From assembly GCA_903872345.1 (NCBI GenBank), contig CAIQKM010000062.1, positions 58,386-122,385 of the forward strand: DNA of 64,000 nucleotides, written 5' to 3'. The DNA is from an uncultured Verrucomicrobia subdivision 3 bacterium (GTDB taxonomy: Bacteria > Verrucomicrobiota > Verrucomicrobiia > Limisphaerales > UBA11358). The notes under the pieces are model-generated. The model was given only the letters and a program-made list of their open reading frames with translations, did not search any database and was not told the origin of the DNA. Both the position numbers and the translations under genes were made by a program. Each line of letters begins with the position of its first letter. The stretch's first letter is position 1. Of the stretch, positions 18,401-26,694 are shown piece after piece.

Positions 18401-18633
18401 ACACGAACCAGGCCGCCATCCGTCCGCCGGCTCACAGTAATAACCATTTTGGAAAGTGCCCGTGTGCTATCCGATGCCCTGGGTGTCCACATTGCCGGGG
18501 AACCTCGGCCGTTCCTCCGGACCAGTCGTTTGCCCGGTCGGCCTTCGCATCGGCGGGCGCTTTCCATACGCCTGATCCGGAATCGCGGACGAATTTGCCG
18601 GCGCCGTCAACTCCGAACCCCAACAGCTTATGA
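18397..18633 (+). CDS. Small cysteine-containing hypothetical protein (doubtful)
   Basis: 78 residues. It starts in an ATGA overlap with the STAS gene and ends in overlap with the next gene (ATGACC at 18630), which is the main support. It contains CPCAIRCPGCPHC, a possible metal-binding cluster, and otherwise is rich in Pro, Ser and Ala. No family recognised. It could be untranslated leader of the next gene. Confidence 0.35.
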   Translation: MNTNQAAIRPPAHSNNHFGKCPCAIRCPGCPHCRGTSAVPPDQSFARSAFASAGAFHTPDPESRTNLPAPSTPNPNSL

Positions 18634-19244
18634 CCTCAATCCACAATGATCTCACTCTGGACATCCGCTCCGAAGACGGATCGGACACGCAATACTTTCA
18701 GGACGACGAAAACGCCATCTGCAAAGTATTCGACGAACTGGCCTCGCCCAAGCTGTTCAGCCAGCCGCTGCTCACGCTGACATCGCAACAAAGTGTTAGC
18801 GCCATTCCCAGCCGGACGATTGCCCTGATCCTGGCCCGCACGCCGAATCCGCCGCCGCTGCGCCTGCCGTTGGGCTGGCTGGATTTCGTGGAAATTGGCA
18901 TTGAGGCGTTCCATGACCAAACCCCGCCCATCGTAACCGGAGTGGCCGAACCCGCCGGACTGCCCGGGGAACCGGCGCGGCTGAATTCCCTGGTGGAAAT
19001 CCACACGGTCGGCGACTGGCGGATCACCTTGAAGCTGCAGACCGCAGTCCAGGCCACGATTCCGGAACAGCGCCGGACGTTTGCGCAACTGGTCAACCTG
19101 CCGGTGCTCTCGTTCCGGCTGGAAGAGGGCGGCCTGGGATTCATCAATTCCGGCAAAATCACCCGGGTGACTATTTTTCCGGCGATCGCCGGGATGACGG
19201 ATGTCGGCCTGCCGGCGAACCTGCTGCGATGCGTGCGCGCCTGA
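18630..19244 (+). CDS. Uncharacterised ~200-residue protein, family X copy 2
   Basis: 204 residues, paralogue of 4974-5564. Shared blocks: LTLDI, FSQPLLTLTSQQSVSAIPSR, LARTPNPPPLRLPLGWLDF, VEIHTVGDW, and C-terminal LLRCVRA. It carries a short insertion in the middle (about 95-120). No signal peptide or TM. It lies between STAS copy 1 and the MlaA-hydrolase fusion. Function unknown. Confidence 0.8.
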   Translation: MTSIHNDLTLDIRSEDGSDTQYFQDDENAICKVFDELASPKLFSQPLLTLTSQQSVSAIPSRTIALILARTPNPPPLRLPLGWLDFVEIGIEAFHDQTPPIVTGVAEPAGLPGEPARLNSLVEIHTVGDWRITLKLQTAVQATIPEQRRTFAQLVNLPVLSFRLEEGGLGFINSGKITRVTIFPAIAGMTDVGLPANLLRCVRA

Positions 19245-19333
19245 AAACCAACTTTTAAAACAGAACTCAGCCCGCGCCGGTCGTGCAGTCATGCCCCCGG
19301 CCAACCATCCCCATTTAACCCTGGACCCAATTC

Positions 19334-21274
19334 ATGAACCCTTTGAAAACCGCTTCCGGAAAAACCGTTCGCGCCCTGACGCTGATGCTGCCGCTGTGGC
19401 TCATCCTGCCCAACCCCGGTCTCGGAGCGGGCGAACCGGCGCCGGCCGGGACGCAACCGTTGGCCTCGGGGCAGATGCCTTATTTCGACGCGGTGCCCGA
19501 CCCGCTGGAGGGGCTCAATCGCTGCACCTGGAAATTCAACGAGTATCTGTTCCGGGGAATTATTTATCCGCTGAGTTTAGGCTATGATTTGGCGGTGCCG
19601 CATCCAATGCGGACCATGATCACGCATGGCGGTCACAACCTGACTTATCCCGCCCGGCTGTTCAACAGTTGTTGCCAGGGGAAATGGGCGGGCGCGTGGG
19701 AGGAGACCAAGCGGTTCGGCGCCAATTCCACGGCGGGTCTGGGCGGACTGTTTGATCCGGCCACGCGGTGGCATATCGGACATTCCGAGGAGGATTTCGG
19801 CGAGACCCTGGGCCATTATCATAACGGGCCGGGGTTCTATCTGGTGCTGCCGCTGCTGGGGCCGTGCAATGGCCGTGACGCCGCCGGCAAGGTGGTGGAC
19901 ACGCCGCTGGACCCGGCGTTTTGGGTTGGCTGCGCCTATCCGCATGAAATCTGGCCGGAGGGCATCCGGCCGGGCATCGGTTTCAACAACCTTAGCGGCG
20001 GCGCCCGCGACGACCTGCGCCAGCTCGATTCGCTGGTTGACCCTTATCAGGCGCTGCGCACCCTGTATTCGTTGAACCGTCAGCGGCTGATCCTGGACTA
20101 CCAGCCCAATTACAACGGTCAATTCAACCCGGACCCGACGATTCGCGCCGTGCTGTTCAAGCCGGCCGACGCAAATTTTGCGGACCGGGCGGTCACCCGC
20201 AAAGTCTTCATCCCGGCCACGGGAAAGAAATTGCCTTACTCCTGCTGGATGCAATCCAAGCCGGCACCGCTGGTTTGCTATATTCCCGGGTTGGGGGCGT
20301 GGCGGCTGGACCGTTCCACGGTGGCTTATGCGGACATGTTGTACCGGCACGGCTATTCGGTGGTTACATTGGCCAACCCGTTTCAGCCGGAGTTCATGGA
20401 AGCAGCCTCAACCGTGGCGCTGCCGGGTTACGCCCCGGCGGACTGCGCCGATTTGGAAAACGCCCTCAAACTGATCCTGGCGGATCTGCGCCGGCAAAAC
20501 GGCGACCGGATCACCGGCGCCAGCCTGACCGGTGTCTCGCACGGCGCTTATTTCACGCTGATGATCGCCGCGCACGCCGCCGCCGGGCGGACGGGCGGAC
20601 TGGCTTTTGACCGTTACGTGGCGGTCAATCCGCCCGCGCAACTGGCCTGCGGCGCGCAACGTCTCGACGAGTTGTTTGACGCCCCGCTGGCCTGGCCGGC
20701 GGCGGAGCGGCGGCAGCGGATGGAGACGGCCATCTACAAGGCATTGTATTTTACCGAGAACGGGCTGGATGTGTCGGGTGACATTCCGCTGACGCGCACC
20801 GAGTCCGACTTTCTGATCGGCCTGACCTTCCGGTACACGCTGATGAACGTGATCGTGGACAGCCAGCGGCGGAACAATCTGGGCGTGCTGAAAACCGACC
20901 CGTCCCGGTGGGCGCGCCAGGATTCGATCCGTGAAATCCGGCAGATCAACTACGCCGATTATACCGGCCGGTTTCTGCTGCCTTACCTGATCAAAACCGG
21001 CCGGGTGGCCACGCGCGAGGAGTTGGTGGCGGAAACCGACCTGACGCAAAACACGGAGTGGCTCCGCGCCAATCCGAAAATCCGCGTTCAAATCTGCGAG
21101 GATGATTTTCTGCTGCAACCGGCGGATCTGGCCTGGTTCCGCACCACCTTTGCCGGCCGCCTGACCGATTACCCGGTGGGCGGGCATCTCGGCAACCTGC
21201 ATCTGCCCGCCGTCCAGGAAACATTGGTCCATTTGTTTCCGGACCCGGCAAAAGAGGGACATTCCGCACAGTAA
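19334..21274 (+). CDS. MlaA/VacJ domain fused to an alpha/beta hydrolase
   Basis: 646 residues. A signal peptide (ending near LGAGEPAP, no lipobox cysteine) is followed by an MlaA domain (about 50-240: DPLEGLNRCTWKFNEYLFRG, FGANSTAGLGGLFDPATRW, EEDFGETLGHYHNGPGFYLV, LPLLGPCNGRD). MlaA removes mislocalised phospholipids from the outer leaflet of the outer membrane. The C-terminal half is an alpha/beta hydrolase with elbow GVSHG (Ser402) and a late GGHLGN (His618). MlaA is normally a stand-alone lipoprotein of ~250 residues; here lipid extraction and a probable lipase are joined in one chain. The Asp of the triad is uncertain (possibly in CEDDF). Confidence 0.85.
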   Translation: MNPLKTASGKTVRALTLMLPLWLILPNPGLGAGEPAPAGTQPLASGQMPYFDAVPDPLEGLNRCTWKFNEYLFRGIIYPLSLGYDLAVPHPMRTMITHGGHNLTYPARLFNSCCQGKWAGAWEETKRFGANSTAGLGGLFDPATRWHIGHSEEDFGETLGHYHNGPGFYLVLPLLGPCNGRDAAGKVVDTPLDPAFWVGCAYPHEIWPEGIRPGIGFNNLSGGARDDLRQLDSLVDPYQALRTLYSLNRQRLILDYQPNYNGQFNPDPTIRAVLFKPADANFADRAVTRKVFIPATGKKLPYSCWMQSKPAPLVCYIPGLGAWRLDRSTVAYADMLYRHGYSVVTLANPFQPEFMEAASTVALPGYAPADCADLENALKLILADLRRQNGDRITGASLTGVSHGAYFTLMIAAHAAAGRTGGLAFDRYVAVNPPAQLACGAQRLDELFDAPLAWPAAERRQRMETAIYKALYFTENGLDVSGDIPLTRTESDFLIGLTFRYTLMNVIVDSQRRNNLGVLKTDPSRWARQDSIREIRQINYADYTGRFLLPYLIKTGRVATREELVAETDLTQNTEWLRANPKIRVQICEDDFLLQPADLAWFRTTFAGRLTDYPVGGHLGNLHLPAVQETLVHLFPDPAKEGHSAQ

Positions 21275-21298
21275 AACAACTCAATCATAATTCCCGTC

Positions 21299-21673
21299 AT
21301 GTCGTATTTCATGCATCCGGTGGAAGAAGATCAGTATGTGTTTGTGGCTTGCGAGGGGGCGATGTCCGGCACGGAGGCCGAATCCACCCGGCAGGATGTG
21401 AAGGCGCTGCTGGGGCGGCGCCGATGGAGCCGGGTGCTGGTCGATTTGACCCACCTGCAATTTCACCCCACGGCGGTGGCGGTGTTGGAATTATCCGAAA
21501 ATTTGTGCTTTGACCTGCCGCTGGAAACCAGGATGGCGCTCTTGGTCAACGCGGATCAGACCAAATGCCGGCGGGTGGTCGAACAAATGGCGCGAAACCG
21601 GGGCGTCACGCTGGCCTGTTTTACCGAGGCCGGGGCGGCGGTGGACTGGGTCAAGGCCCGGCCCGGAAAATGA
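21299..21673 (+). CDS. STAS/SpoIIAA-like protein (copy 2)
   Basis: 124 residues. MSYFMHPVEEDQYVFVACEG and RRRWSRVLVDLTHLQFHP align with copy 1 at 17984-18400. Cytoplasmic by sequence. It lies 24 bases after the MlaA-hydrolase gene and just before PPK2. Two copies bracketing the lipid gene suggest duplication inside the operon. Confidence 0.7.
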   Translation: MSYFMHPVEEDQYVFVACEGAMSGTEAESTRQDVKALLGRRRWSRVLVDLTHLQFHPTAVAVLELSENLCFDLPLETRMALLVNADQTKCRRVVEQMARNRGVTLACFTEAGAAVDWVKARPGK

Positions 21674-21707
21674 AGGCCAACGCCGGATTGCAAAGCGATT
21701 AAACAAT

Positions 21708-22607
21708 ATGAAAACCAAACAAATCATCAAGAAAGCCCGGGGCTTCACCCAACCGTACCGGGTTGAAAAAGGCCGGCATTTTCGTTTGAAAGACATTGAC
21801 CCCGGCGACACGATGGGATTTGGCGACGAGGCGCGGCCCCAGGCCCAGGAGTTGCTGGCCAGGGGCATCCCGCTACTGGCCGAATTGCAGGACCGGCTCT
21901 ATGCGCACAACCAATGGGGGTTGCTGCTGATCTTCCAGGCCATGGATGCCGCCGGCAAGGACGGGGCCATCAAACATGTCATGTCCGGCGTCAATCCCCA
22001 AGGCTGCCGGGTCAGCTCATTCAAGACCCCTACGCCGGCGGAACTGGATCATGACTATCTCTGGCGCTGCGCGCAAGCCCTCCCGGCACGCGGGCAGATC
22101 GGCATTTTCAACCGCAGCTATTATGAGGATGTGCTGGTGGTGCGGGTTCACCCCGAACTGCTGGCCCGGCAGAAAATACCGCCGGCACTGGTCACCAAAC
22201 ACATCTGGAAAGAACGGTTTGAGGACATCCGCGCCTTTGAGCGTTATTTGGGACGGAACGGCGTGGTGGTGTGCAAGTTTTTTCTCCACGTCTCCAAGCA
22301 AGAGCAGAAGCGGAGGTTTCTGGAGCGAATCAACAACCCGGAGAAAAACTGGAAGTTTTCCGCCAACGACGCGGCCGAACGCGAACATTGGAATGACTAC
22401 CAGCAGGCTTATGAAGACATGATTCGCCACACCGCCACCCCCGAGGCGCCCTGGCACGTGGTGCCGGCCGACAACAAATGGTTTACCCGGGTGGTGGTGG
22501 CGGCGGCGATCATTGAAACCCTGGCCGCCCTCGACCTTAAATATCCCGAAGTTGGCCGGACAAAATTGAAAGAACTCGCCGCCGCCAAGGCGGCGCTAGT
22601 GAAGTAA
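21708..22607 (+). CDS. ppk2: Polyphosphate kinase 2 family protein
   Basis: 299 residues. Transfers phosphate between polyphosphate and nucleotides. Seen: the N-terminal FRLKDIDPGDT, the Walker A-like AMDAAGKDGAIKHVMSGVNP (Lys84), the FNRSYYEDVLVVRVHPE block, and the lid region. The FRLKDIDP-D-T N-terminus fits the class III-like group that can phosphorylate AMP and ADP, so it could make ATP from stored polyphosphate. The ATG at 21708 is used; the frame is open further upstream but overlaps the STAS gene. Confidence 0.93.
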   Translation: MKTKQIIKKARGFTQPYRVEKGRHFRLKDIDPGDTMGFGDEARPQAQELLARGIPLLAELQDRLYAHNQWGLLLIFQAMDAAGKDGAIKHVMSGVNPQGCRVSSFKTPTPAELDHDYLWRCAQALPARGQIGIFNRSYYEDVLVVRVHPELLARQKIPPALVTKHIWKERFEDIRAFERYLGRNGVVVCKFFLHVSKQEQKRRFLERINNPEKNWKFSANDAAEREHWNDYQQAYEDMIRHTATPEAPWHVVPADNKWFTRVVVAAAIIETLAALDLKYPEVGRTKLKELAAAKAALVK

Positions 22608-22657
22608 AACCCCGCCAACCGCCGCGAAAAACCAGTTTGGAAAAGTCCTCTCTGCAA

Positions 22658-23422
22658 ATGAAAAAGGCACAGCCACTGTTGAATCAAAGACGCCTCGGGA
22701 AAGCGGCCGGGGTGGCCGCCGGAACCAGGAAGCGCATCCTGGACTCGGCCGAGCGGCTGTTTGCCGAACGCGGGTTTGAGGCGACTTCCATCCGGGACAT
22801 TATCGGCGCGGCGGGAGTCAACATCGGGGCCATCAACTATCATTTTGGCACCAAACAGCAATTGATCGCCGCGATATTCTGCCGCCGGGTGGAACCGGTA
22901 AACCGGCGCCGGCTGGCCTTGCTGGCCGGCCTGAAACCAAAGACCGGCGGCCAACCGCCGACGGTGGAAGCCCTGCTGGAAGCCCTGATCCGGCCGGCGG
23001 TGGAATGCGGCTTTGACCGGGCGGATGGCGGCGAAACGTTCCTGCGGCTCACGGGCCGCTTTTACAGCGAGACGAATGTCGAAATTGACCGGCTGCTTCA
23101 CGCCAATTTTCAACCCATCATGTCCCGCTTTACGGCGGCCCTGCTCCGGGTGTCGCCGCAACTCTCCCGCCAAGAACTGTGGTGGCGGCTCAAATTCACC
23201 TTTGGCGCGTTGCACCATGTGCTGCTGACCCTGAACTGTCAGGACGGGTGGGGGCGGAAATTGAACCGGCGGCGGGAGGGGGAGGAACTCACGCGGCGGA
23301 TCGTCCGGTTTGCCGCCGCCGGCCTCAGGTCTCCGGTCGTTTCAATCCCCATTTCTTCATCCGTTGCAGCAAGGTCGTCGGCTTCACTCCGAGCAGTTCC
23401 GCCACGCCGTCCGGTCCTTTGA
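22658..23422 (+). CDS. TetR-family regulator (CerR-like C-terminus)
   Basis: 254 residues. The HTH reads RILDSAERLFAERGFEATSI then RDIIGAAGVNIGAINYHFGT, and a CerR-type ligand domain follows. It closes the trx2-PPK2 operon. The last ~33 codons (23325-23422) overlap the 3' end of the oppositely oriented bEBP 2 gene by 98 bp and encode a low-complexity Ser/Arg/Pro tail, so transcription of the two genes is antisense at their ends. The ATG at 22658 follows GGAAAAG. Confidence 0.85.
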   Translation: MKKAQPLLNQRRLGKAAGVAAGTRKRILDSAERLFAERGFEATSIRDIIGAAGVNIGAINYHFGTKQQLIAAIFCRRVEPVNRRRLALLAGLKPKTGGQPPTVEALLEALIRPAVECGFDRADGGETFLRLTGRFYSETNVEIDRLLHANFQPIMSRFTAALLRVSPQLSRQELWWRLKFTFGALHHVLLTLNCQDGWGRKLNRRREGEELTRRIVRFAAAGLRSPVVSIPISSSVAARSSASLRAVPPRRPVL

Positions 23423-24956
23423 TTTTCCAGCCGGTTTTATCCAGGGCCGCGAGCAGGTTTTCGCGCTCCCGCCGCTGCATTTCCGCCTCCGTTAATATTT
23501 CACGGTCCGGCCCGTCTTCCCGCGCCGGCTTCGGCACCGTCGGACCGGGCGCGGAATCGGTCACCGGCAGATCGAAGTGCAGCGGGCCGCCGCAAGCCAG
23601 GATGACCGCGCGTTCAATGACGTTGCGCAACTCCCGGATGTTGCCGGGCCAGTCGTAATTCTCCAGGCACGCGATCGCCGCGCGGGTCAGCCGGGGTGGG
23701 GCGCAGCGCAATTCCTTCACGGACAGATCCACGAAATATTTCGCCAGGAGCGGGATGTCGTCCTTGCGCTCCTTCAACTTGGTCACGTGAATGGGAAATA
23801 CGTGAAGCCGGTAATACAGGTCTTCCCGGAACCGGCCGGCGGCCACCTCTTTTTTCAAGTCCCGGTTGGTGGCGGCCACAATGCGGACATCGGCATGGCG
23901 GGTGCGGTCTTCGCCCACGCGCTCGTAGTTTTTTTCCTGCAACGCCCGCAGCAGTTTGCCCTGCAATTCCAGGGGCACCTCGCCGATTTCATCGAGGAAC
24001 AGGGTGCCGCCTTCGGCCGCCTCAAACCGGCCGGCGCGGTCTTTGATCGCGCCGGTGAAAGCCCCTTTGGCATGGCCGAAAAATTCGCTTTCATACAAGT
24101 CCTTGGGAATGGACGCGCAGTTGACCCGGACGAGCGGTTTGTCCTTGCGCCGGCTGCGCCGGTGGATTTCGTGGGCCACCAGTTCCTTGCCGGTGCCGGT
24201 GTCACCAAGGATGAGTACCGAGGCATCGGTCGGGGCGACCAGGTCAATCTGGCTGACAATCTGCCGCAAGGCGGCGCTCTGGCCGACGAGATCGCCGAAG
24301 GCCTTGGCTTCCACCACCTCCTCCTGCAAATAGGCGTTTTGCTGTTCCAGTTGCGATTTCAGCCGCCGGATTTCCTCAAAGGCCCGCGCGTTGGCAATGG
24401 CGGCCCCAATATGATCGGCAAAAATCTGTCCCCACAGCCGGGCTTCCTCCGGTATGGTCGCCCGGGTAAAGCCGGCACAAACTCCCAAAACTTCCCCCTT
24501 GAAGGTGATGGGTGATCCGGTGAATCCCTGAATCTGCTCTTTTTCCCAGTCCAGTTCCGACAGTTCCGCCGGTCGGGTATCCAGACCGTTCAGGGTCAGC
24601 CGCTGGCGGGTGACCGCCACCTGCCCCACCAAGCCCATGCCCAAGGGCATGCGCGTGTTGGGCGCAAAGAAATGCTGACCGCCGGTTTTGTCTTGGGAGA
24701 ATGACTTGCCCTCGCCAGCCACCAGATGCAAACAGCGGGTCCGGTCGGGACAACTCTGGCGGTGAGGGCAAACGGTGCAAAGGTCACCTTGATCCGCCAG
24801 CCAGACTTGGATGCAGGCGAGATTCAGTTGATTGCGCGCCATCAGCGTGCGGATAAACTTTTGGAGCAGCTCTTCCACCGATTGCTCGTGGGCAATATCC
24901 AGCAACAACTGGGTGGCGATATTGGGGTCAAACCGGCGGTCACTGTTTGGTTCCAT
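23325..24956 (-). CDS. Sigma-54-dependent activator with GAF sensor (bEBP 2)
   Basis: 543 residues, close paralogue of 9361-11010. GAF domain with Cys60-x2-Cys63-x5-Cys69-x5-Cys75 followed by LHLVAGEG; AAA+ domain with GDTGTGKE, canonical GAFTGA loop and GGTLFLDEIGE; C-terminal FIS-type HTH ending RMKKWGLKRPET. The start MEPNSDRRF matches the paralogue; an upstream start would run through the UAS at 25010. Divergent from the efflux operon at 25138; the UAS between them could also let it control itself. Confidence 0.93.
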   Translation of the reverse strand: MEPNSDRRFDPNIATQLLLDIAHEQSVEELLQKFIRTLMARNQLNLACIQVWLADQGDLCTVCPHRQSCPDRTRCLHLVAGEGKSFSQDKTGGQHFFAPNTRMPLGMGLVGQVAVTRQRLTLNGLDTRPAELSELDWEKEQIQGFTGSPITFKGEVLGVCAGFTRATIPEEARLWGQIFADHIGAAIANARAFEEIRRLKSQLEQQNAYLQEEVVEAKAFGDLVGQSAALRQIVSQIDLVAPTDASVLILGDTGTGKELVAHEIHRRSRRKDKPLVRVNCASIPKDLYESEFFGHAKGAFTGAIKDRAGRFEAAEGGTLFLDEIGEVPLELQGKLLRALQEKNYERVGEDRTRHADVRIVAATNRDLKKEVAAGRFREDLYYRLHVFPIHVTKLKERKDDIPLLAKYFVDLSVKELRCAPPRLTRAAIACLENYDWPGNIRELRNVIERAVILACGGPLHFDLPVTDSAPGPTVPKPAREDGPDREILTEAEMQRRERENLLAALDKTGWKIKGPDGVAELLGVKPTTLLQRMKKWGLKRPET

Positions 24957-25009
24957 ACCGATCCAATTATTGCCAAGACGCCGCCGAAACTTCAACCGGG
25001 AACGGCCAA

Positions 25010-25029
25010 TATTTTGTACGTTCAATATT
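25010..25029 (+). promoter_or_regulatory. Candidate bEBP enhancer (UAS) of the ytcA-mdtNOP-like operon
   Basis: TATTTTGTACGTTCAATATT: the right half is identical to the 17159 palindrome and the left half agrees at 7 of 10 bases. Its centre is 85 bp upstream of the -24 element. It lies between the divergent bEBP 2 gene and the efflux operon. Confidence 0.7.
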
Positions 25030-25102
25030 TTGATTTGGCCGCTTAAGCGGGCAATGCCTCGCTCCTTGTTGCAAATAAGCGTGTTATGGAATTGCGCAAA
25101 GT

Positions 25103-25118
25103 TGGCACGATGGCTGCA
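25103..25118 (+). promoter_or_regulatory. Sigma-54 promoter of the ytcA-mdtNOP-like operon
   Basis: TGGCACGATGGCTGCA, with GG and GC 10 bases apart. The predicted start near 25129 leaves a leader of only about 9 bases before the ATG at 25138. Confidence 0.82.
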
Positions 25119-25137
25119 TAAAGGACGGTGAATTTAT

Positions 25138-26694
25138 ATGGGAACGCACCCAAGTCTATCGTCTGTCCGGATAAGGAGCTTACACTTCCGGTGCTTGGCC
25201 TTGTTGGTAGTCGCCGGGCTGCCGGCCGCTGGTGCGAATTCGTTTCCGACATCATCCGTACTCCCTTCAGAAGTACTGCATAACCTCGAAGCTCCCGCTG
25301 CGCCGGAACATCCGTGGTCGCCCCCGGATCTGGGCGGATTTGCCAGTGTGCTCAAGCTCAAAGCCGAACCGGCGGCGGATACCCAATTGGAATACGATCT
25401 GCCCGCATTGATCGACCTCGCCGAAAGCTCCAACCCGGAAACGAAAGTGGCTTGGGATCATGCCAAGGCGGCGGCGGCGGCGGCGGGTCTGGCGCAAAGC
25501 GAATATTATCCCGTACTGGCGTTGCGGGCCTCGGGCGACTCTGCGCGCGCCCCGGTGCCGCTGCCACTCACGCCGAATGCCGGCGGCTTCATGGATGTGC
25601 GGGAGCAGACGTTTGAGCCGGTGGCCGAACTGGAATGGGTGCTGCTTGATTTTGGCCGGCGGCAATCCGGCGTGGCCGCCGCCAAAAACCGGCTGCTCGC
25701 GGCCAACCTGGGTTTCAACGCGCAACACGAGGCCATCGTCTTTCAAGTTCAGGGCGCGTTCTACGAGTTGACCAAGGTGCGCGGCCGCATTGATGTGGCG
25801 CAATCGTCGCTCGCCTCGGCGGTGAAAGTGCAGGAGGCGGCGGAAACCCGGTTCCGGAACGGGCTGGCCACCGCGCCCGATGTGTCGCTGGCGCGGCAAC
25901 AGGCCATCCAGGCCGCCTTTGAACTGGAAGAGGTCCAAGCCAAGGAACGCGATGCGGAAGTGGTATTGGCCGACCGGATCGGCATTACTCCCACCGTCCC
26001 GTTGCGCGTGGTTGATTTTTCAAAACTGGCCATCCCGACCAATCTGGAAGACACCGTCGAGCAGTTTATCGACCGGAGCCTGGCTCAACGGCCCGACCTG
26101 CTGGCCAAAGTGGCCATTCTGCGCGAGAAAGAGGCCGAAGTCCGCCGGGCCGGCACGGCGTATTATCCGACCCTGGCGTTTCAAGGCGAGGGCGGCGGCG
26201 CCTTTGAACGCTCCCGGCTGGACGTGGGCGGCAACAGCCTGCCGACGGATTACACCCGGCAGCCGACCTGGGGCGTTGGTCTGGCCCTGACCTGGCCCCT
26301 GTTTGACGGTTCCCGCAAGCACAAAGTGGAACTGGCCAAAGCCGAGCGGGCGGCGGCGGAGCAGGATCTGAATGATGCCCGCAATCAGGCCGTTTCCCAA
26401 GTGTGGCAGACTTATACGGACACCAAACTGGCCATTCGCCGGCTGGACGTGGCCGTCGCCCTGGTGGCCGCTTCCGAGAAATCCTACCAGCAAACGTTCG
26501 AGTCCTACCAAAACGGTTTGAGCAGTTTGGTGGATGTCCTGACCGCCCGGCGCGAATTGAGCCAGGCGCATTATGCGCAGCTTGACACCCGGGCCACGCT
26601 CCTCGAATCCACCGCCGCGCTGGCGTTTGCTTCCGGCGACCTCGGCCCGCAACTGTTGAAAAGAACCTACCGAGACACTCATACCGCACCATGA
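25138..26694 (+). CDS. TolC-family outer-membrane efflux protein (MdtP-like position)
   Basis: 518 residues. A signal peptide (VRIRSLHFRCLALLVVAGLP) without lipobox, then two outer-membrane efflux repeats rich in Ala, Glu and Gln (about 90-290 and 300-495), with RPDLLAKVAILREKEAEVRR typical of the family. Unlike the OprM-type protein at 3467 it lacks the lipoprotein N-terminus. It forms the outer-membrane channel for the HlyD/FUSC pair downstream. Overlaps ytcA by ATGA. Confidence 0.88.
   Translation: MGTHPSLSSVRIRSLHFRCLALLVVAGLPAAGANSFPTSSVLPSEVLHNLEAPAAPEHPWSPPDLGGFASVLKLKAEPAADTQLEYDLPALIDLAESSNPETKVAWDHAKAAAAAAGLAQSEYYPVLALRASGDSARAPVPLPLTPNAGGFMDVREQTFEPVAELEWVLLDFGRRQSGVAAAKNRLLAANLGFNAQHEAIVFQVQGAFYELTKVRGRIDVAQSSLASAVKVQEAAETRFRNGLATAPDVSLARQQAIQAAFELEEVQAKERDAEVVLADRIGITPTVPLRVVDFSKLAIPTNLEDTVEQFIDRSLAQRPDLLAKVAILREKEAEVRRAGTAYYPTLAFQGEGGGAFERSRLDVGGNSLPTDYTRQPTWGVGLALTWPLFDGSRKHKVELAKAERAAAEQDLNDARNQAVSQVWQTYTDTKLAIRRLDVAVALVAASEKSYQQTFESYQNGLSSLVDVLTARRELSQAHYAQLDTRATLLESTAALAFASGDLGPQLLKRTYRDTHTAP

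Noticed and set aside
24957..25025. 23-codon N-terminal extension of bEBP 2
   Set aside because: It overlaps the UAS and is absent from the paralogue.
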